Source of the DNA: Chaenocephalus aceratus
Taxonomy: Eukaryota > Chordata > Actinopteri > Perciformes > Channichthyidae
Assembly: GCA_023974075.1 (NCBI GenBank)
Contig: CM043792.1
Location: forward strand, 21,343,154 to 21,407,153
Length of the DNA: 64,000 nt
Reading direction: 5' to 3'
Shown here: positions 48,135 through 61,702 of the stretch, piece by piece
Numbering within the stretch: the stretch's first letter is position 1
Layout: every line of letters begins with the position of its first letter
The notes under the pieces: model-generated
What the model was told of the DNA's origin: nothing
Seen by the model: only the letters and a program-made list of their open reading frames with translations
Databases searched by the model: none
Program-made: the position numbers and the translations under genes

Positions 48135-51100
48135 ACAAGGTACACACAGCCATAATAACTTTGTATTATTAGTGTAGGACACGTTTTATTCATGCTTTCA
48201 CATAATTTTACAGCATATTGCTATACTATTTCAGACTCAGTATTTACATTCTTACATTCAAAGAAAATCAGTAATATCTTTAAAAACTACAGTCCTTTTA
48301 TATCAGCTGTGCACCGTTATGGTGTAAATATAACTGTGAATTAGATCAAATGTAAAAGTCAGCCGAATTAGTGTTGATACTGCAAGGAGACGTATTGTGT
48401 GAAGAGAAATTGAAGATGTTGTTTAACTGTTGAATATATTTATGATCCACGTCAAGTATTCAGTTTCGGCGGCATTTTCTCAGTTTTTCCAAAGGTCTTC
48501 TCATCAGGGCTCTATAAATAAAGAACTACGGCAGATCTGTAATATACAATGCAGTCGAACCGTGTATTACAATGCCGTTATGTGATGACTTTCAAAGAGA
48601 AAAGCAAGAACACTCGGAATTAAGTATTATTTTATTCTTTTAAAATGTTTTCCGGATTTCATGTCATATAAACACCAAACCCCAGCATGCATTGCGGCTA
48701 AAACATTCAATAAGCGAGCTTAAAACCATAGCTGAGGATCTTGGGTAATCGCTTGAAATGCCTACGTCTGTTTCCGGTTATTTTTATTTTGAAATTCAGC
48801 CAAAAAAGCCAGAGATTATGGAATTAAACCAATAAATAAAAGCAAGGATAATTGAGTGTTATTGGTGTGAGTAAATAACAGTGTGTTATTTTGAAAAGAA
48901 TAACAAATTAGAAGGAAAAAAAGATTTAAAAAATATAGATTTCAGTATCCTGAGGCTCTGAGCCCCATTTATTTTCCTCACAGACGGCAACAAAAGTCCG
49001 AAATTATACGATTTACAATAAAAGCAATAACTGTGGCTTGATATTGAGTAAGAACATGTTTTTATGAACCACACAGCTTCCGGTCTTCCTCGACCCGACC
49101 GGAGAAAAAGACGTGCTGCAGGCAGTAGAAATACATTGCTTTTAAAATCGTGCTGTGCAACACGAAGAAAAGGGGCAAATCGTGTTGGTGAACACGAATA
49201 AATAGATTAAAATCGTGTTGGTGAACACGAAATGCCGTGAGACTGGGTTGTTTCTTGGGCTAGCAAATAGAGGCTGAGCATGGTCATTTGCTAAACTAAG
49301 ATGATAAGATGAAACACAATACATTTGCGTGACATGCCAGCTACACCACAAGCTAACTTAAGCAGAGAACTGTGGTTTAGGTGTCAAAATACACTTTTTA
49401 CAGTGAAATTGAATGTCAAAAGCATCTTCAGAACAGTGAGTTTCACGGGCAATTGTTTGATAATGCCGTCTGGTGATGAGGATAACCATGTGTCTACTTA
49501 CCTGTGTGACAAGATGCCTTGTCCCCCCTATAGATGTGGAATATACCCCTATAATCTGACACAGTGACTTATTTCAACAAAGAGTGTGTTGGACTCAGTC
49601 TCTTAAAATTTGAGTACAAATTGATACTTTCTGACTTGTGCAGTTGGCCGACTTGTCTGTATTCAGCAACTGAAAAACGTTCTAAAGTGCTATAACAAAC
49701 AAAACAAAAACATTAAACTACTAGTGCAGTAGTACAAAAGAAAAAGGTGATCTGATTTCTGGAAATGGGTTTCAGAAACACATTAGTCCTAGTCATTCAG
49801 CATACTGTAATGGATCTTAACTTCCCATTTAGGAGAGATCCTGCTCCAGGACAGATTGCCAGTCAATGTAAACAGTATTTCTTCACCTGTTACTATTGAC
49901 ACTGGAGTGAGGTCATCAAATTAGTGTGTTTTTCTTTGTTGCCAGCTTCTGCCTTCTGATGGTAGGGAGTTTAAGCTCTAGCAGATGAGAGGATAAGCAC
50001 AGAGCAGTGCCCCTCTGACCCGGGCTGTTTTCCTGAAGGAGAGCTGATGCGTTCAGAGCTCAGCTGGTCTAATGGAAACATGGTCGTCCCTAGTGAAAGA
50101 GAGTGTAGAGAGATGCTTCTCATCAAGGCTGCGTCTCTGCAAGTCTGTGCCTGTTTACGCACAACAACCCAGACGAAAAAGCTTCTGACTGATGGGGCTC
50201 CATTTTATATATAAACCTCTCCCAGCTTTCTGAATGGGATGAAGCCTTATCTGTTCATGGAGCTATCACTTTGTTCCTCTGAGGATTCTGTCTTTTTACA
50301 GCTGCTCTTACAATACCTTTGCATCATACTGTAGCGTGACATGTTGAAATTGTGCAGTCATGTCAACCAGTGATTACATTTTTCTAAATGGCAATGTATA
50401 AGTATTGGCCAGAATTGTTTTTCACAGAAGTTAAACAATGAACATACATTTCAAACAGAATCTGATAAAGTAACAGTTTGGATGTTATGTCAAAGATGTG
50501 ATATTGTGTTCTGTTTTTAAATTTTATTTTTTTTTAGATTAAATACATTTGGAAGAAACATTTTGGTGTTGTCCTCCCCCTATCAGTAGACTCATTTGCT
50601 GTAAGTACAGTGTAAGCAACTTCAGGAGACGAACCTTCTGTTAACAGTTAGCACTTAGTTCGGGTGTCTTTTCCTATAACTAACTGCCCTTTGGCTGGAT
50701 TAGCAAACTTTCACTTGCCGTCTGTACACAGGTTAGGGGCCCCGGTCCGCTTGGATTCCACTGGGACTGGGTTTTGTACTTACTGAATTTAAAAGGACCA
50801 GGTAAGAAAAGACAACTGCACTAGAGGAACCAAAAGTATATTAAAAGTGTGCCTAAGCGTGTTTGAGGCTGACTATAAAGTGTCCCAGTAATAACAAACA
50901 TTAGTAAGTAAACATTGATTAATAAAGGCAAATATCGTAGGTATGTAAGAATCTTTAGGATTAAGTTCCATCCTGGAAAAGTGAAAGCTCTGTCTTTACA
51001 ATCCTGTGATTTACTTACCCGAGGTCTTACAGGATCTACGCGAAGTGATTAGAACTTGCCCCAAATCAATGTTTCTTTTGTTTTTTTACAAGCGATAGAT

Positions 51101-52583
51101 TGTCCCATCATGAATGGGATCATGTATTGTTCCAGAAATAGACTTGGCAAAGCATTTGACTTTTTGTCCAGATTATTTTTTAAATCTGCGAATGTCTAAA
51201 GGACACAAATAATCCTGCCTTCCGTAAAAGGGATTGTGTTTTATGCTGCGTCTCCTTTTAAATAATCGTTCAAATTGGCAAAGAAGCACAGAGCATCACA
51301 AGCACACTAGAGCAGGATTTGCACCCAAATTCAGGCCTGACACTTGGGTTTTTCATCATCAACAGCTTGACTTTGAATTGACAGGTCACTGTGTGGCTTG
51401 TCTTCGGTTGTGAGTAATGAAGGAAGTCAAGAGTTCAGAATACAACATTGATTACCTGAGCCCACAGGTGTAACACTGAGCCCTCAGTGTGGCAGGGGTA
51501 TGTCCTTAAGTGGCACACCGCTCTTCTCCCATTACCTGTTCCTCTCAGTGTACATGGAAAACTTGCTATGTTTTCAGTGCTCTATAGACTAGAGATGGCT
51601 TTCATTACACTTGTGGTTCTTGGTCATCGCATTAATTAGAACACACAGCAGAACCTAACCTTTCTTTGGCAATTGTACCAGGAGAGTTGCTGAAGCTCCA
51701 GAGCTGCAATACATGTGCACAAACATGTTTTATTGTTTTAAATGACAATAAATGCTTTAACGGGCACTTTTTTTGCTGTATATCGCCAAGCTATCAGATT
51801 GCCTTAAGGAATATAATGCTGATGATTTAAGATGCTTGACATAAACACCTGAGTTTGATTTCGATCATTGTCCCTCTCCCTGTCTAATCAGAGATCACAT
51901 TTCGTTTCATGCACAGCTTTTGCTGCATTGTTTCCATTTCACCAGACCTGCTTAAACCAAGTATAAGCCACTTCTGTACTCTCAGGAAAGGAAGTCAAAT
52001 TATGTTGTGACGTAAGAAATAATCTTCTTGTTGGGTGGAATTGCATTCTGAGCAGCCAATGAAATAACTTGTTATTTTTAGAATGATGTAGCTCTTTGTC
52101 TATGTCCCTAACAAATAACCTTTTTACATTATTTAAATAAACATTCTGCATCCTTCCTGTTTGTTGTGTTTTGAAGGCCATTTTTACAGCACAAGTTGTG
52201 ACCGGGACACCGGGACCATCATGAATCCCCTGTGCGCCTGTACATTTTGGTTGTCAGATAATTTGACACCATGGGAAGTTCAGCATCAGCATCCCACTGA
52301 CGGATGGCAGAAAGGCCAATGTCGCCACCCTTAAGGGCTGAGGAGATAATCTCATGTAGAAGAGGAAGAAGATGATATCGACCATCTGCTTGGTCTGGAG
52401 GGGATTTGATTGGCTTGCGGCAGCAGAGCGGAGCTGTGGGGATGATAAGGACTCCCAGGTGTCCCATTCCGCCGGGTGCTCAGCTCAATGTCACCACTGA
52501 TTGGATCCTCTAATCTTGCTCTGTGTGAATTAAATCTAAAGTGGGTAGAAGGATCATCGCATTCACTTTGCTTTGTGCCCAAT

Positions 52584-52651
52584 TGTGTGTGTGTGTGTTG
52601 TGTGTGTGTGTGTGTGTTTGTGCGTGCGTGTGTGTGTGTGCGTGTGTGTGT

Positions 52652-52700
<49 letters not shown>

Positions 52701-52710
52701 GTGTGTGCGT
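52584..52710. repeat. (GT)n microsatellite, imperfect, ~127 bases
   Basis: GT run with GCGT, TTGT and GGTGT interruptions. Confidence 0.95.
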
Positions 52711-54809
52711 GCTTTAACTCCTACTTCCTAAATCCCATGATTAACAGTTACATTAGGAGACGGCTATCTTTGCTTGTACCACAATCTGTAACTTTGACAC
52801 CATTTCTATCAGGTAAAATTACATAATTAAAATGCAAATGCAGCTCATTAGGGTACATTCAAAATCAAGGCACACAAACAAAAATGTTCTCTGATATAAT
52901 AAATATATGTTAAAACCCCATGCTGAAAAGTCTGGAAAAATGTAAGATAAAACATAAAAGTTATTAGCGTTTTGATGATGAAAAATGAAGCAAATAAATG
53001 CATCAAGGAAGCATGACTCTACATAACATATGTGTTTAACAAGAAATTAAATATATCAAATTAATGTAAACAATGATGGTGGCACAATCAAATGCAAAAT
53101 GAATGAAAAGGGATTGAAATTTGTCCCCAATTAGACGTTGATCTGCAAATGAAAATCAGCTCCTAATTTTCTCTGATACAATGCATTTCATATCTTATAT
53201 TATGCTGGATTCATAACAAAATAATAAAGGAAAAGCTGTAACAGTTAAAGGGAGTAACAGACATGAAGAAGCATGGAGATCACTTAAAATAATCAAACTT
53301 GCTACAGTATACTATCATTTTTTGGGACACTGAACAAACAACAAGTTTGATTCCAATTGTCTCTCTCTTCCAGAGGGATCAACACTGGAGATGACGTTGC
53401 TGGTTGCCCTGATATCGTCATAGTAACCCTAGCTGTGGGCCTTTCTTGGCTCTTTTAGGTGCGGAGGTTGCTTAGTCCTCAGGGGGCAGATGTGCCACAC
53501 GTTCAGTGGAAAGAAGCTCCAATCACAAAAACAGGTTAACAACATTTAGTATGCAATTAGATTTGTTGAACATGGAGCCAGCAGCGGAGCAGGTTACAGA
53601 AACAGGCTTGTGGTCAAAAGTAATCCTAGAAGGAAGGGAGGAAGTATAGTGGGTAGGAAATGATCACATCAGCCTTCAAAACTTCCAGGTGTCAATGTGT
53701 GTTACTGTACAAGTAAAACATGGTGTTCCATGTTGTTTGGCAGACATCTACAGATATCAGTAAGCAATGGACTGTCGTAGATTTACAGTTGGTGGTCCTC
53801 AGTGTAGTTAACTGGCTGGCAAGACCAGCTTGGTGGTAACCTTTATCACCAAAGGGCGTGACATAGTCCAGAGGTATCCGTCTCTCCTCAGCTGTCTTCA
53901 TAAACAAGCCCATCTCAAGTATCCCCTGTCCTTCAAATTCTCCATTCTTGAAATTGGGCATGATTTGATGTTTGAATATGTTCTTATTGTATCATTACTT
54001 TCCAGGCTTCACTCAGTGAATTTGTGTAATTTGAGAGGAGTCTTGGCAGAGATCCTGCAGCAGAATAACCACAGACAGAAAATAAATACATTTGGGAGGT
54101 CAAGGCAGAGTGAAAAGGAAACATTTAGAAAGAGAAAGTGACAGAAAAAAAGCACAGGTATTTGCACTGTTTCTGAGTATTAGTGGATCCACATAGTCAG
54201 CAGGGCCTTGTTATGACGGATAGAGGCATCCTAAATGGAAGTCAGGGAGGCTTTATTTTGGCCGATGAACCTCCATTATAGGCAACACTGTGAAACACCA
54301 CACACCACACAGAGCCAAGTCCTCTCAGTACGAGGTGCTGCTGGTCAAGAGCCAACAATGAGCATAAAGTAGGTATCACTTTTGTTTCCTGGCTCTGGAT
54401 GCATTTGTCAAGGTCAGAGGAGCCAGAGCCAGAAGGACAAAAGTCAGCGGCACGAATAGACAACCAGTTACTGACAGGGAGGAGATTACAAAACTGTAAA
54501 TGTATTCTGCCCCTATATGATAATGTTCAGAACACAGAGTCTCAGGCACAAACTCAGATATATTAGCATGAGGCATGAACAGTTATTAAAGCAATAAACT
54601 AATAATGCACATTTAAACAAACACACACGATTACACCAAACACACCCTCTGTGAATGAATATTTCCTTCATGAAGGCGTGGGTAATGGAAAAAACATGAA
54701 TCTTGTCCAACATATTGTACCTGCTGGATGCTCCTATTCCTCCCTGAGTGTCATGAGACTCAGCTGTCAAAGATAGAGCCAAAACGAGTGTCAGCAGGTG
54801 TTTGTATAC

Positions 54810-54813
<4 letters not shown>

Positions 54814-54849
<36 letters not shown>

Positions 54850-54877
54850 TGGGGTGTGTGTGTGTGTGTGTGTGGGT

Positions 54878-54912
<35 letters not shown>

Positions 54913-55020
54913 TGTGTGTGTGTGTGGTGTGTGTGTGTGTGTGTGTGTGTCGGTGTCGGTGTCGGTGTCGGTGTGTGATTGTGGGTGGACGGGTGGGGTG
55001 TGTGTTTGTTTGTTTGTTTG
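54814..55020. repeat. Compound (GT)n, (GTCGGT)n, (GTTT)n microsatellite
   Basis: Imperfect GT run to about 54948, then about four GTCGGT hexamers (54949-54973), then four GTTT units near 55006-55020. It generates artificial Cys/Val and His/Thr reading frames. Confidence 0.93.
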
Positions 55021-58000
55021 TATGTGGGATATTGTAGTTCCGAAGCCTCCTTGATTATGAATCCCGCGCAAACGTCGTTTTGAAGATCTTTATTCTTTTT
55101 ATTATTTTTATCTACAGTATCTGTATCTCTTTCTTTTTTTAATACTTTGTAGCTAGTCAGACTTTTGTTGTCAAAGAACCGTATTCCAATCTAAGCGCCA
55201 CAAAAGTAAGCCACTATTAAATGAAACTCATTAACCAGTAACTCCACATGGCCATCAGTACGATTTTGCTTGTGCTGTTGATCCCTGCATCAGTTTTTTT
55301 TTCAGTAGTCGGAAATCCCCTTTTCACACATATAGAAGGTACAGGTAAGTGTGTAAGCTATTGGGGTCATTCCACTCTACTATAATTAGAGTAACAGGGA
55401 CTTCTTCATAGGAAAATATACATTTGATGCCTAGCTGGGCAAATCACTTTTTTTGATGGTTTATTATCTGTTTTTCCTAAATACATAAAAAAAAATTTCA
55501 AAAATGTTGGTGTCTAAATTGTCCTCCAATTCTGGAATGACCCATTGGCTGTTTGGTCTGCCGTTAAAGTGAATTTCGCTAACAGCCAAAAGCCAGTCAG
55601 AGATTTACTCTTGCCTGACCTCTTGCTCAATTACTCTCTCTCTATTTATTATTTCCTTTTTCCTCAAACAATCAGGTGTCTTTGCCTATACCACGATGTC
55701 CGTACCGACAATGATAAGCTAACTTTGCATAGTTAGCTGTACAGCTAGCTAGCTTATTTTGTTGTTTAGCTATCTAGCTTAGATAGCTATACAACAAAGG
55801 TTCATAGTACAACAGACAGGCAGTGGAAAAGAGGTGTAATGTTTTCTATTTGAAGTCAGTTTACAGTCAAAACCTACTCTTTTGGGTGCTTGCATTCATT
55901 AGCACTACTTAGTGCTTATTGGCTTACACGCAACTGGTGAATTCAGAATGCACTTTTGCACCCGACATTTCACTTAGGATGTATCGCAATATGATATCAC
56001 TGCAATTTAAAAGCAGCAGGTGGAAATGGTGCCTTGTTCCGCCTGTACAACAAGTCCTCATCTGCTATCATTGAGTAAATGGTTGATCGTTTTGGACAGC
56101 AGGTCTCCGCTGCACCGTCAGACCCACCAGGGGCCTTACGCAATAGCCTCGTCATTAGGATTATATAATTCCTTAATTCTTTTCACTTCATGCCAGTGAG
56201 TGGCAAACCTTTGGATGCTGAAAACCAATAATGATAACTCACAAAGCATTAAATATATCTGTGCACACTGTTGCAGGATTTATATGCTTGTCATATGCAA
56301 GGTCAAGCACATCCCTCAGACTTGCATTGCTCTGAGAAAAGTTTGCCATCTGCAGGTTCTGTCCCACTTCCAGACATGTTTAGGCAATAAGTCATTTTGA
56401 CTGAATGGTTACAATTTGTGAACGTCACCGCAGATCTCCTTCACCGTCAAAATCATCACACTGCTTTCACGGAAGTAACACAAAATGCAGAGGCTGAGTA
56501 ACAGAGACGTCACATCTATAAGATGGTTGGGAACCAAGTCTGTGATGATAGGATAAAGCTGTGTATGCTGCAGCTCAGTCATGTTAAAAACGTTCACTTA
56601 CTTATACACCAAATTGTATAATTTAAATGACTGAAAACCTTCATTACACTCTTTCATTTGACACATGTTTTTTTTTCTGAACACAGCACTAGACATGCAT
56701 TTAGGCCAAGCCCATACAGTTCCAGCTATTTATACTGTTGCAGTCTGTGAATGTGTCCCAGATATTTTGTTCTGATATAATACCCTTTCTAAATATGTAC
56801 AGGAAAGACTTCGTCCAGACTACACACACTTCCTCCTGAGCAATAAATATGACTGTGTGTTTTAACACTTCTAAAGATGTGTACAAACTTTCTCTAAGTG
56901 TCAGTCCCTGAGATAAACCAGGGGTGTTTCAGAGCTTTCACAAAGGGTAAAAGAATACAAATGCTACACTTTTACTTGTATTAGTTTTATCTTTGTTGAA
57001 ATCATATTCTTGCCTATACCTGTTTTCCTTCCGGATCCTAACCTTATGTTTATTTGCTCTGCATGATCTGAAGGTCAACTTGATTAGCCTGTTGTTAATA
57101 GATGGGGGATTTAGTCAGAGGCGTCATCGGCATCATTGACAGGATCTCTCTGGCCAACGCTCGCTGTTAATTTCTTTAGAACAGGGCACCGGGCACAAAC
57201 AGGATACACAGTGAAATGTTGAGTAAAACATCATTTCAGAAGTTCCAGAATTTCTAAGCAGAAAAGGGACAGTCCTAATTTTCACCCCAAGCCGGAGCTT
57301 TGTAGCAGTTTCATTGGCTAATGTGGAAAAAGCCCGGAGGCAGCTCCCACTTCCTATGTAGAACCAAATCAAATCGGCTCACTGCCTCCCTTCGGACGTG
57401 TCTGATCAATAGATCCCTCGACTACGTCTCATGCTGGCATAATGCAGCCGTGGGGGAAACTAACTAAATTTGCTGACAGATGTGTCATAGAGTAAACCCA
57501 ACCATCACTTCTGATACAACTATGTTGATCCCATTTTGTGCATATTTATGCTGATTTCCAAAAGTGATGGACCTTACAATGCTGGCTGGGTCCTGTTGTG
57601 TATTACGCAATATGTGTGTCCATGTGGTAGAGATCCTCTTTTTGTCATCTATTTTGGAAATCTAAGAAAGAAATATACATTGAATTAACAAATACATGTT
57701 CAGGACAGGATGATGACTCCTATTGTTTATTTGTGGCTTTGAAAAATATTATTTCTACAATATAAACCCACGCTTATTTCTAAATGTATCTGTAGTTTAG
57801 AAATCATTTATTTTCTACAGTTTACAAAAATGGAGTGAATGAGGCATCATTTTCATTGCCATTACAAAAAGAAAATACTTCCAGCGTAGCCGACTGATAT
57901 ACTAGGGTTTTTCGATGGGCCTTCACAGAAATGGAGTGATTCAGTTTGGTGAAATAGAGCTAATGATGGGGTGAGCTCTGACAGATAACAACAATTAGTG

Positions 58001-58185
58001 GAGCACATCTAAAACAGTCGAGCCAGCCTCCAGATGTCACCGATTTTGGGTTAAAATTAGATGCATTGCTTAAGGGAGTCTAATCATTAATAATACATGT
58101 ACAGGTCATACACAAAGTATCATCCACTTAATCGTACTTTTTTAACAATCAATTCACAATTTTTAATGATTTTTTTTTTCACATT

Positions 58186-58191
58186 TTTATT
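58186..58191 (-). terminator. kcnj2: Candidate poly(A) signal of kcnj2
   Basis: On the minus strand AATAAA in the context TCAATAAAAATGTG, followed by an A-rich tract. It lies 1.9 kb past the conserved kcnj2 C terminus; a long 3' UTR is usual for this gene. Confidence 0.4.
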
Positions 58192-60125
58192 GAAAAAAGG
58201 ACATAAACTGTTTTCACCAACTGCAATATAATTATACAGTGTTTATTTACAAAAGATTTAAAAAAAAAGCCTGTACAGTCCGCCTGGTTTGTGCCAGGAG
58301 GTAGTAGCGTACCGCTTGGTAGAAAATAAAGACTCTAAGACAAAAGAGGATTGTCCAACTTGAGATCTCAGCAACAAACATGTTTTAATTGATTGATTTC
58401 CTTAACTTAGAGGGGAAATGTAATCCAAGCATGATGTGTCACAATAAGAGTTCAAGCATTGTAGCTCAATCTCCTGTAAAGACGGAAGTCAAGTGTGCTG
58501 GCAATTATTTTTGACTGTACCATTTATCAGCAAAGGTCCATTCAGACAAATAACTTCACAAGACCTGCGGTGGTTAGGTGTGAGGGGGAAACTACTATGT
58601 GTCCACATTCTGGACCACTTCACACACAAACACATTGATTTTAAATAAAGCAGACTATGTCAGCATCATCTCAATTATGCAATGTTTTAACGACCAACCA
58701 CTGTTAGATGAGCAAAAGCTACCGTTTTTTAGGTCAGCATCCACTAACAGATTATTTTACGGTTGTTGTCTCATATATGTATGAACACATTTGGCTTTGG
58801 GTATTAAAACAATTTCTGCTGAAGTTGGGGGAATTCTCTGGTCAGGAATAAAAATGCACTAAAGCTCTGGAAAACCCACTGACAGAATCATGCTCGTCTA
58901 CATCTAGCAATAACATTAGAGGCTGCATCTGCAATCTTCAAAACCGATACTTTAAATTACAAATAATACATTTTGGCTCCTAGATTTCCATCTAAACATA
59001 CAATATGTAACTTAGCAGCACTTATCATCAACATTCATAACCTCAGCTCACGATTGAGTAATGCTCTTCCACGACCTGTATTGCACATAAGAACATGAAG
59101 TCCTGCAAAGACCTTAAGGAGTGGCATTACATTTCACAGTGAATCTCTTCTTAATGCCTATTCTTCCTGTGACATCTATTGCAGTGTGTGCCTCCCCCAG
59201 GACTGAGACTTTTGTTAAGGCACACGTTGCAAGAGATGCTATACTTAGACAATGTGATGGGCTGAGGAGAAGAGTTTGCTCTTTCCTGCAAATAAGAGTG
59301 TACTTGCACATCGAAACTTAACAGGATAGGTGATGAGTTGAGGGTGAGGACACAATGAAAAACGGATAAATAGCTTGCACAATACAGGGCTCCTTAGGTG
59401 AAATAAATTAATGAACTTTGGAGACTTGCCATGTGTGAGCTATTTGTTTTTCACATCTCTTTCCTGCGTCACGCAATGAGAGTAACGCCATGCAAGACCA
59501 CATGGAAGAGAACTGTTATTATACTTTGCTAAGAGACCAGCTCATTAACAAACAGCGGCCTTTGTGCAGGTGGTATAATGGGTCAACATATTTGTAGTAG
59601 CCATTGAAACAAGATTATTTAAGTGAAATTACAAAATCAAATATGGAGGAAGGTTGTCATTCAAGTGTCAACGTTTCAGGTTCAAATGTTAATTTTGAAT
59701 TATGAAGTCACAACCTTGTGTGACGTTTAGGCTACTAATAATATCTATTATACCCAGGACAAATATGCCCTTTAGAATTATGAACTGTATTTTCCATTAA
59801 ATTGTGGTAATTGTATATGAGTAACTGGCTACTTTACTAAACCTCTTTAAGAAGGGCACACTGCACAGTGTGTCACTGAAGGCATCTAACCCATTTCATC
59901 CCTTTAGATCCATCCAAGCAGGTCATTTATCACCAGTTTCATCATAAACAATATACCATCTCTGGATTCCCATGGTGTTGCGTCCGTGAGCTTTTGCATG
60001 GAGAACTTTTGTACCCAATTATTTTTTAACAAACCGTCATGCATAACAAAGAACAGCCAACAGGGTAAAATGTAAACGTTTTAAAATACCATGTGGTAGT
60101 TTTTAACCGTTCTTTATCCCTGCAG
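58192..60125 (-). other. kcnj2: Probable kcnj2 3' UTR
   Basis: Non-coding stretch between the kcnj2 frame and its candidate poly(A) signal. No repeat family recognised. Confidence 0.4.
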
Positions 60126-61449
60126 TCATATTTCAGATTCTGCTGTCAAAGGCCTTGATTCTAAGGGCAAAGAGTCCAGATTGCACTCAGAGTCTGACAC
60201 CACATCTGTATTTGTGTCATCAAGTGCAAATACCTCAACAGCCTTTATCTCCCTGATTTCATCCTCCTCCTCGAAACTCCTCCTCCATCTCAACTTTTTC
60301 GAGAGCCACCTCGTTCTCGTAGCAAAAGGAGTTCCTCGTCGAGTTGGAGGCACTGGATTTCCTCTCTGCTAGTTCTCTTGCACTACAGTGGGGTGTGCTG
60401 GGCACCTCATACGTGTTTTCAAATCGAGAGTAGTCCACTTTGTAGTAGTTCTTTTCTTCGAAGAGCACTGGCTCAAAGCGATAGCCCCAGAGGATCTCGC
60501 TGGCCAAGTAAGAGCTCCGACACTGAGTGGTCATGGCTGTAGCCTCAACCATGCCCTCCAGAATCACCACAATCTCAAACTCTGACGTCTCCAACTCCTG
60601 TTTGCTCATATCATAGAATGGGCTGTCCTCATCAATCTCATGAACAATGGTGATTGGAGATACCAGGAAGATTCTGTCAATGCCACTATCGAAGCCTATG
60701 TCAATGTCTACCTGATCCAGAGGGATGAACTCTCCCTCTGCGGTGGTGCGGGACTTGAGCAGCTGGGCCCTGACATGCGCCTCCACCAGGTGACTCTTCC
60801 TAAGGTTCGCCACGCGCCACATCAAGCAAGGTTTACCATCCCTCATGGCCACTGTAGCATAATGGCTGAACACCAGGGTTTCATTCCTCTTTTTGGGTTT
60901 GGCCATCTTGGCCATGACAGCACCGATGATGAAAGCGTCGATGATGCATCCCACAATGCTTTGGAAGACGACCATAAAGACTGCAATGGGGCACTCCTCC
61001 GTCACATAGCGATATCCATAGCCAATAGTGGTTTGGGTCTCCACTGAGAACAAGAAGGCAGCGGTAAAGCTGTCCACATTGGAAACACACATCTGAGTCG
61101 AATTGTTTAAATCCCCGTAACAGAGGGCCACTAACCAGAAGATAAAGCCAAAGAACAACCACGACAGCAGGAAAGAAAGGCAGAATATGAGCACCATCCA
61201 GCGCCAGCGGACGTCCACGCAGGTAGTGAAGATATCTGCCAGGTACCGCTGGCCTTTCTCACTCATATTGATAAACTGCACATTGCAGTGGCCATCCTTC
61301 CTGACAAAGCGGCTCTGTTGGTGCTTCGCTGTGTGCACCTTTTTGACATTTCCGTTTCCATAGCCATTTGGTACGGCAATAGTGGCCAACTTCATGCCGT
61401 CTTCCTCAGAGGAGACGATGCTGTAACGGTGGCTTCGCACACTCCCCAT
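60126..61449 (-). CDS. kcnj2: Inward-rectifier potassium channel Kir2.1, single coding exon with a C-terminal frameshift
   Basis: The ATG at 61449 opens [20 protein letters not shown], nearly identical to mammalian Kir2.1. The frame runs 396 residues to a TGA at 60259-60261. It shows TM1, the pore with [10 protein letters not shown]2 with the rectification aspartate in CIIDAFIIG, the cytoplasmic domain ([14 protein letters not shown]) and the ER-export signal FCYENE. The expected C tail, ending [11 protein letters not shown] with the PDZ-binding S-E-I, lies in another frame from about 60276 down to 60126. Skipping one base of the AAA (TTT on the coding strand) at 60274-60276 joins the two, to about 440 residues (human 427). 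So the sequence carries one extra base: a base-call error or a real truncation of about 45 residues. The channel sets resting potential in muscle, heart and neurons. Confidence 0.92.
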
Positions 61450-61700
61450 GACTTCCGCCTGGGAGGGCTGGGCCGAATCTGCTTTGGAAAACAGTCTAAG
61501 TTTTTGGTAGAAGCGTTGGAGAAACAGTTTTGAATGATCCTGGGGACAAACTCAAGAAGAAAAAGTGGACAACAGGACTAGACCCTGAGGGGACCAATGG
61601 AGGGCGGGTCCGTGCTACTGCGGGCGGGTTGTGCACCTTTGGTGAGGGCAGGTCACTCCTATCTGATGGCTGCTTTGGACCTCATCAGTGAAGTGGGCTG
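61450..61700 (-). other. kcnj2: kcnj2 5' UTR part of the coding exon, with splice acceptor
   Basis: On the minus strand CTCTCTTGTTAATTTCAG immediately precedes base 61700, a strong acceptor about 250 bases upstream of the ATG. This matches the family's structure of a non-coding first exon and one coding exon. Confidence 0.6.
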
Positions 61701-61702
61701 CT

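Larger units (their letters stand above)
45329..49250. mobile_element. Long-terminal-inverted-repeat DNA transposon, ~3.9 kb, with nested hAT
   Basis: Both ends read inward CAACCCAGTCTCACGGCATT, and the inverted similarity continues for about 500 bases (45329-45840 against 49250-48770) with modest divergence. TTTCTTG flanks the element at 45322-45328 and 49251-49257, a probable 7-8-bp duplication. The ends contain duplicated CGTGTTCACCAACACGATT words. The interior holds AGTAAAAGT-type sequence, a LINE-like reversed tail near 46590 and a complete hAT (47181-48077). No transposase was recognised and the superfamily is unassigned. Confidence 0.82.
49251..58185. other. Gene-poor interval downstream of kcnj2
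   Basis: Two long GT microsatellites and no recognised gene. The open frame at 53692-53961 (minus) reads smoothly for about 50 codons but matches no family I recognise. As the mammalian KCNJ2 region is a regulatory desert, enhancers may lie here, but none can be shown from one sequence. Confidence 0.5.

Noticed and set aside
53692..53961. Minus-strand frame of 89 codons beginning MPNFKNGEFEGQG
   Set aside because: Reads smoothly for about 50 residues, but I recognise no family and see no splice partners or neighbouring exons. It cannot be supported as a gene without a search.
54760..55071. Cys/Val-rich and His/Thr-rich frames
   Set aside because: Artefacts of the compound GT/GTCGGT microsatellite.
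60640..61047. 135-codon plus-strand frame opposite kcnj2
   Set aside because: Shadow of the highly constrained kcnj2 coding strand.
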